From Phycisphaerae bacterium (lineage in GTDB: Bacteria > Planctomycetota > Phycisphaerae > Phycisphaerales > SM1A02), in NCBI GenBank assembly GCA_016873355.1, contig VGXK01000050.1, positions 1 to 9,686 on the forward strand: a stretch of 9,686 bases of DNA. Direction: 5' to 3'. The notes under the pieces were generated by a model. That model was given only the letters and a program-made list of their open reading frames with translations, did not search any database and was not told the DNA's origin. The position numbers and the translations under genes are program-made. Of the stretch, positions 6,321-9,686 are shown piece after piece; position 1 is the stretch's first letter, and every line of letters begins with the position of its first letter.

Positions 6321-9080
6321 CTATCGGCTCCACGCTCCCAGCAGCACACCGAGGTCGGAGCCATCGACGAAGCAGTCGAAATCGAGGTCGCCGAAGGGGC
6401 CGTTCGTCCCCCAGACGCCAAGGAGGTCGCCAAGGTCGGAGCCGTCGACGAGCCCGTCGCCGTTGAGATCGGCGGGATTGGGCAGCGACGTCGTGGTTCC
6501 GCTGAACTCGTATGCACCGATGTCGATCGGCACGCCCGTTGCGCCGCCGTTCGGCATGCCTGTGTCATTGTGGACTCGCAGATTCAGATCGGCATCGAAG
6601 GGGAATGTCTCGAACACGAGATCGTCGCCGTCCAGGTCATCGAGATCGAAGCCGAGGCCGCCGAGGGTTCCGCTGTCGATTCCCGGCGATCCGGGCTTGA
6701 GCCGGTAGTCGTCGTCGAGCGTTCCCGGCACGCCGTCGGCTCCATCCTGATCCACGAACAGCGGCGGCTGCGCGCTGACATTGACTCCAGGGTTGAGCCC
6801 GCTGTAGCACCCGATGATGCAATCCTGAATGGAAGGGGAACCCAGGGTGCTCAGCTGCGCCGCTTCAAAGCTCCCGGTGCCGTTGGTGTTCCCCACGAGA
6901 ATGCTGTTGAAGATGACGACAAGGGGCGTGGCGTCTGCAAACCCGATGCCCCCCGCGGCGTTCGCCGGGCTGCAGCTGTTGCCGACGATCGTGCAGTTGC
7001 CGAAGGTGGCTTCGTCCACGAAGCACGCACCACCGTCAGCGCCCGCCGAGTTGCCGGCGAAAACGCAGTTGACGAAGGATGGCTCGCTGTCGATTCTCGA
7101 CACCACGCCGCCGCCGCTGCCCTTCGCGCTGTTGGCGATGATGCGGCAGTTCTGAATGCGGGGCGAAGCGCCGTTCCTCATGTCCAGGCCGCCACCCGCG
7201 CTGTCGTTCGCCGTGGGAAGATTCGCGTTTCCGGCGGTGATGGTGACGCCGTCAAGCACCGTCGTCTCGTCGATGAACGCGCCGTCGAAGACCACCACAT
7301 GCAACGAGTTGTCGGAGGTCGAGGCGCCACCGATTGCGCCGCTGAGGATTACGGGATTCGCGGTCGGATCGCGATAGAGCCGATCGAGCTCGCCGCCGTT
7401 GAAGCCGCCGAAGATCCTGCAGTCCGGACTGGGCGTGAATGAAATGGCGCGGTTCGTGGTCGTTGTTGGCTTGTAGGTTCCCTTCGCGATCCAGATTTCG
7501 GCGGGTCCGCCGAACTTCGGATCGTTCTGCGCCGCGAGCGCCTGCTGAAGCGTCGGGAACGCGTCGGTCCAGGTCAATCCGGTGGCGGCACCGACGGCGG
7601 CGTGATTCACGAACCAGGTCGTCGGTCGTGCGTGCTCGTACGCGCCCATGTCCGGAAGCGGAACCGCGCCGGCGCCGTTGTTCGCAACAAGGGCATCTTC
7701 GAGGCGCCGCGCCTTGCCGTGAAGGTCGAACGGCATCTGCTCGATGGTGTTCGAGTCGCCGTCGAGATCGAGTATGTCGTTCGGGATGGCGACCGTGCTG
7801 CCGCGATCGATGCACGGCGAATCGCCGGCGAGACGGAAGTTGTCGTCGTCGGTGCCGATCTCGCCGTCGTTCCCGGCGGCGTCGCGGAACTTCGGATCAG
7901 CCGCGATGTTCCCGGCGCCGGCCGGCGGCGCGCCGGTGCCGACGCAGGAGAAGCTCACGCTCAGCGCGGAGTTGTTGAGCAGTTGCGTCGACCCCTCATT
8001 GAACGACACGATGGAGTTCACCATCTGGCCCGTCGCACCCGACGCGAACACCACGCCGGAACCTCCGAACGGCGCCGCGTTGAAGGCGATGGTCGAACTG
8101 CGAATGGTGATCGAGCCGGCCGAATGCACGCCGCCGCCGATGTTGCCGGCCTCGTTGTCGACGACCAGCGAATTGGAGATCGTGACGGTCGTCGTTCCGC
8201 CCGCCGCGAGCGCGCCGCCATTGCCGGCCGGACCCGCGGCGTTCCCGTGGAATCGGCACGAGACGACATCGGCGGTTCCTGCGTTCACGGCAACGGCGCC
8301 TCCGGAGGAGTCGCTGTCGTTGTCGAGAAAGACGCACCGGAGGAGATCGATGTTGCTCGTACCCTCGAGGTAGATCGCGCCGCCCAGCTCTTTCGCGTGG
8401 TTGTCAATGAAGCGGCAGTCGTTCACATCGACGGTCGAATTCGTCAGGAGCAGGCCGCCGCCGTGGGCGTTGTTGCCGGTTCCGTCGGCGTAGCCCGACA
8501 TGATCGTGAACCCTTCGAGCACCGCGTTCGTCACTCCGGTGGCGCGGACCACGTGCTGGCTGTTGTCGAGATCGCTCTGCGCGATCCCGATCGCGCCACT
8601 CAGGAAGGTGGGGAACTTCGTTGGGTCTCGATCGTCGAAGTCGTCGGAGAGAACGGTGAATCCGCCATAGACCCCGACTCCGGACTTGAGCGTGATGCTC
8701 ACGGTCTGAAGCAGGCCGGTGGTGGGCTTATAAACCCCCTTCGCCACCCAGATTTGATCTCCGGAAACGGCCGCCGCGAGCGCGGGTGGAAGCGTGTGGA
8801 ACGCCGTATCCCAACTGTTGCCGTCCTCGACGGGATTGGTGCTGTCGGCGTTCACTCGGATGATGTCCGCAATCGCGCTCCGGCCGGCGATGAGCACGGC
8901 AAGGCACGCGAGGGCACTGGCGGCATTGCGCGCGAGGACACTGGCGGCAATGCGCGCGAGTGCTTCGGCGGAGATGCGCGCTCGCGAGCTCTCTCGAACG
9001 ACGGCGAGAGGGCTTCGCGCCGCGCGCGGCTTCAAGGGCGAGGGACGACGAGCGAGTGGATTTCGAGTGCTGCTGGTCAT
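6321..9080 (-). CDS. Secreted right-handed beta-helix protein, two tandem modules, C-terminal dockerin-like tag
   Basis: This 919-residue exported protein is built from two copies of a parallel beta-helix module, at about 73-483 and 487-860. Each starts with a SW/TW-x-x-AF block and IWVAKGVYKPTT (110-121) or IWIAKGTYKPTT (529-540), then LSGAIG, short Gly-rich rungs of N-C-x-F/I-x-N/G-N type, then SP-x-ID-x-G (421-427; 798-804) and a final DMGAYE or DIGAYE. That ending is the style of 'choice-of-anchor Q' surface proteins. EF-hand loops D871-D882 and D898-D909 form the tag, ending GAWSR. Beta-helix folds bind or cleave polysaccharides or act as adhesins; no catalytic residues can be assigned. 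The start at 9080 has GGAG six bases upstream and opens an unusually long (about 71-residue) Arg-rich signal sequence ending SAIA before DII. A longer frame to 9293 is rejected because it overlaps the divergent sigma gene. Confidence 0.9.
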   Translation of the reverse strand: MTSSTRNPLARRPSPLKPRAARSPLAVVRESSRARISAEALARIAASVLARNAASALACLAVLIAGRSAIADIIRVNADSTNPVEDGNSWDTAFHTLPPALAAAVSGDQIWVAKGVYKPTTGLLQTVSITLKSGVGVYGGFTVLSDDFDDRDPTKFPTFLSGAIGIAQSDLDNSQHVVRATGVTNAVLEGFTIMSGYADGTGNNAHGGGLLLTNSTVDVNDCRFIDNHAKELGGAIYLEGTSNIDLLRCVFLDNDSDSSGGAVAVNAGTADVVSCRFHGNAAGPAGNGGALAAGGTTTVTISNSLVVDNEAGNIGGGVHSAGSITIRSSTIAFNAAPFGGSGVVFASGATGQMVNSIVSFNEGSTQLLNNSALSVSFSCVGTGAPPAGAGNIAADPKFRDAAGNDGEIGTDDDNFRLAGDSPCIDRGSTVAIPNDILDLDGDSNTIEQMPFDLHGKARRLEDALVANNGAGAVPLPDMGAYEHARPTTWFVNHAAVGAATGLTWTDAFPTLQQALAAQNDPKFGGPAEIWIAKGTYKPTTTTNRAISFTPSPDCRIFGGFNGGELDRLYRDPTANPVILSGAIGGASTSDNSLHVVVFDGAFIDETTVLDGVTITAGNANLPTANDSAGGGLDMRNGASPRIQNCRIIANSAKGSGGGVVSRIDSEPSFVNCVFAGNSAGADGGACFVDEATFGNCTIVGNSCSPANAAGGIGFADATPLVVIFNSILVGNTNGTGSFEAAQLSTLGSPSIQDCIIGCYSGLNPGVNVSAQPPLFVDQDGADGVPGTLDDDYRLKPGSPGIDSGTLGGLGFDLDDLDGDDLVFETFPFDADLNLRVHNDTGMPNGGATGVPIDIGAYEFSGTTTSLPNPADLNGDGLVDGSDLGDLLGVWGTNGPFGDLDFDCFVDGSDLGVLLGAWSR
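8904..8975 (-). repeat. Three 24-bp tandem repeats inside the beta-helix protein's signal sequence
   Basis: Units at 8904-8927, 8928-8951 and 8952-8975 share the gcgcgcgag...ggcgg...at pattern; the first two differ at only three positions and the third is more diverged. They encode the octapeptides ISAEALAR, IAASVLAR and NAASALAC (residues 36-59), immediately before the hydrophobic core LAVLIAG. Confidence 0.85.
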
Positions 9081-9273
9081 TCGTGGCTCCGATTCCCGGC
9101 CAATGGCCGGCTGAGGTTCGATGGGACGGGCCTCGGCCGCCGCCGATGAGAGCGTCGTCCCGGAGGGAAAGCGACGAACACCTGAAGGCGGGATCATCGT
9201 GCCGCCGGTTTTTCCTCCGAATGGGGCTCGGTACGCTCCGGTGGCCGTCGAAGCGACTGGGGCGGTTCCTTCC
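9081..9273. promoter_or_regulatory. Divergent intergenic region between beta-helix gene and sigma factor gene
   Basis: This 193-bp region should hold both divergent promoters. An inverted repeat ccggcc-aat-ggccgg (9096-9110) lies seven bases beyond the beta-helix Shine-Dalgarno (9086-9089), where it could act as an operator or leader hairpin. I saw no convincing -35/-10 pair. Confidence 0.4.
9187..9213 (+). terminator. Weak hairpin plus T5 in the sigma factor leader
   Basis: The stem ggcgg/ccgcc (9187-9191 and 9202-9206) with a 10-base loop is followed by GG and five Ts (9209-9213), about 60 bases before the sigma gene. It resembles a weak intrinsic terminator or attenuator on the plus strand; the stem is short, so chance is likely. 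Confidence 0.25.
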
Positions 9274-9686
9274 ATGTCATCGCCTTCGCCCACGAATCAC
9301 GCCGATTCCTTCGGGGAGTTCGATGCCGGCCGCGTGACGGAGCTTCTCCGCGCCGCGGCAGGCGGTGAGAGCGCCGCGATCGACGAGATCTTCCCCGTCG
9401 TCTACGCATGCCTGCGAACGGAGGCGGGGCGGCTCCTGCGCACGGAGCGGTCCGGGCACACGCTGCAGCCGACGGCGCTCGTGCATGAGGCGTGGCTTCG
9501 ACTCTCCGCGAATGGAGGCGTCCGCATCGAGGACCGCCTCCACTTCCGTGCGGTCGCCGCCCTCGTCATGCGCCGAATTCTCGTGGATCACGCGCGGCGG
9601 CGCGGGCGCCTCAAGCGCGGCGGAGGCGGGGACGCGCCGCGACTCGAGACGATCGTCGCGCTCGAGCCGCTCGATCGCCGAAGCGC
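9274..9686 (+). CDS. ECF-type RNA polymerase sigma factor (TIGR02999-like), N-terminal part
   Basis: The visible 137 residues match the start of the ECF-like sigma factors called TIGR02999, expanded in planctomycetes and acidobacteria. VTELLRAAAGGESAAIDEIFP (residues 21-41 in part) begins region 2. HTLQPTALVHEAWLRL (62-77) is the hallmark block, followed by LHFRAVAALVMRRILVDHARR (89-109 in part) and a basic linker, RGRLKRGG. Region 4, which recognises the -35 element, lies beyond the right edge. The protein would direct RNA polymerase to a specific set of promoters. The start at 9274 has only a G-rich stretch upstream, and the frame stays open further upstream, so the true N-terminus is uncertain. 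It is divergent from the beta-helix gene. In related genomes such sigma genes often sit beside Ser/Thr kinase genes, which would be outside this window. Confidence 0.93.
   Translation, partial: MSSPSPTNHADSFGEFDAGRVTELLRAAAGGESAAIDEIFPVVYACLRTEAGRLLRTERSGHTLQPTALVHEAWLRLSANGGVRIEDRLHFRAVAALVMRRILVDHARRRGRLKRGGGGDAPRLETIVALEPLDRRS

Noticed and set aside
5655..7442. 595-codon plus-strand open frame across the gene-free region and the beta-helix gene
   Set aside because: No ribosome site, no domain, and its second half mirrors beta-helix codons.
7602..9149. 515-codon plus-strand open frame opposite the beta-helix gene
   Set aside because: Low-complexity Arg/Val/Gly/Glu composition, no motif, and a full antisense shadow of a gene with clear repeats, signal and tag.
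9081..9293. N-terminal extension of the beta-helix protein to an ATG at 9293
   Set aside because: It would overlap the divergent sigma factor start, and the ATG at 9080 has GGAG six bases upstream.

Overview
This GC-rich window reads as the chromosome of a Planctomycetota bacterium, most likely class Phycisphaerae. The main support is a C-terminal tag on three separate secreted proteins. The tag is two dockerin-like EF-hand repeats of the form D-x-(D/N)-x-(S/D)-x-x-VDG-x-DLG-x-LLG-x-W. A sulfatase and an ECF sigma factor of the TIGR02999 type, both abundant in that phylum, agree. The taxonomic call is inference from protein style; no rRNA gene is present.

Layout, left to right. Positions 1-674 (-) hold the N-terminal part of a secreted sulfatase that runs off the left edge. 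Positions 771-1757 (-) encode a secreted protein with two CHRD domains and the tag, followed by a strong hairpin at 708-739. A divergent intergenic region (1758-2064) with three evenly spaced palindromes separates it from an MHS-family major facilitator transporter (2065-3516, +). Next comes a 44-codon reading frame (3680-3814, +) made of a signal peptide and the first half of a tag that a TAG stop cuts off, probably a gene remnant. A GH5 endoglucanase with the tag follows (3990-5402, +). A small hypothetical protein lies convergently (5463-5741, -). A 579-bp gene-free region (5742-6320) is rich in hairpins. A 919-residue secreted beta-helix protein with two tandem modules and the tag occupies 6321-9080 (-). 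Divergent from it, the ECF sigma factor (9274 onward, +) runs off the right edge.

Together the genes suggest extracellular polysaccharide use: a cellulase-type enzyme, a sulfatase for sulfated glycans or other esters, a solute/proton symporter, and large tagged surface or secreted proteins. The sigma factor could control cell-envelope or secretome genes, but nothing in the window proves that it regulates its neighbours.

I found no CRISPR array, transposase, tRNA, rRNA or phage gene, and no multi-gene defence cassette. The most unusual items are the truncated-tag mini-gene, the array of 24-bp repeats inside the beta-helix protein's very long signal peptide, the cggcgccg palindrome triplet upstream of the transporter, and the hairpin-dense gene-free stretch.
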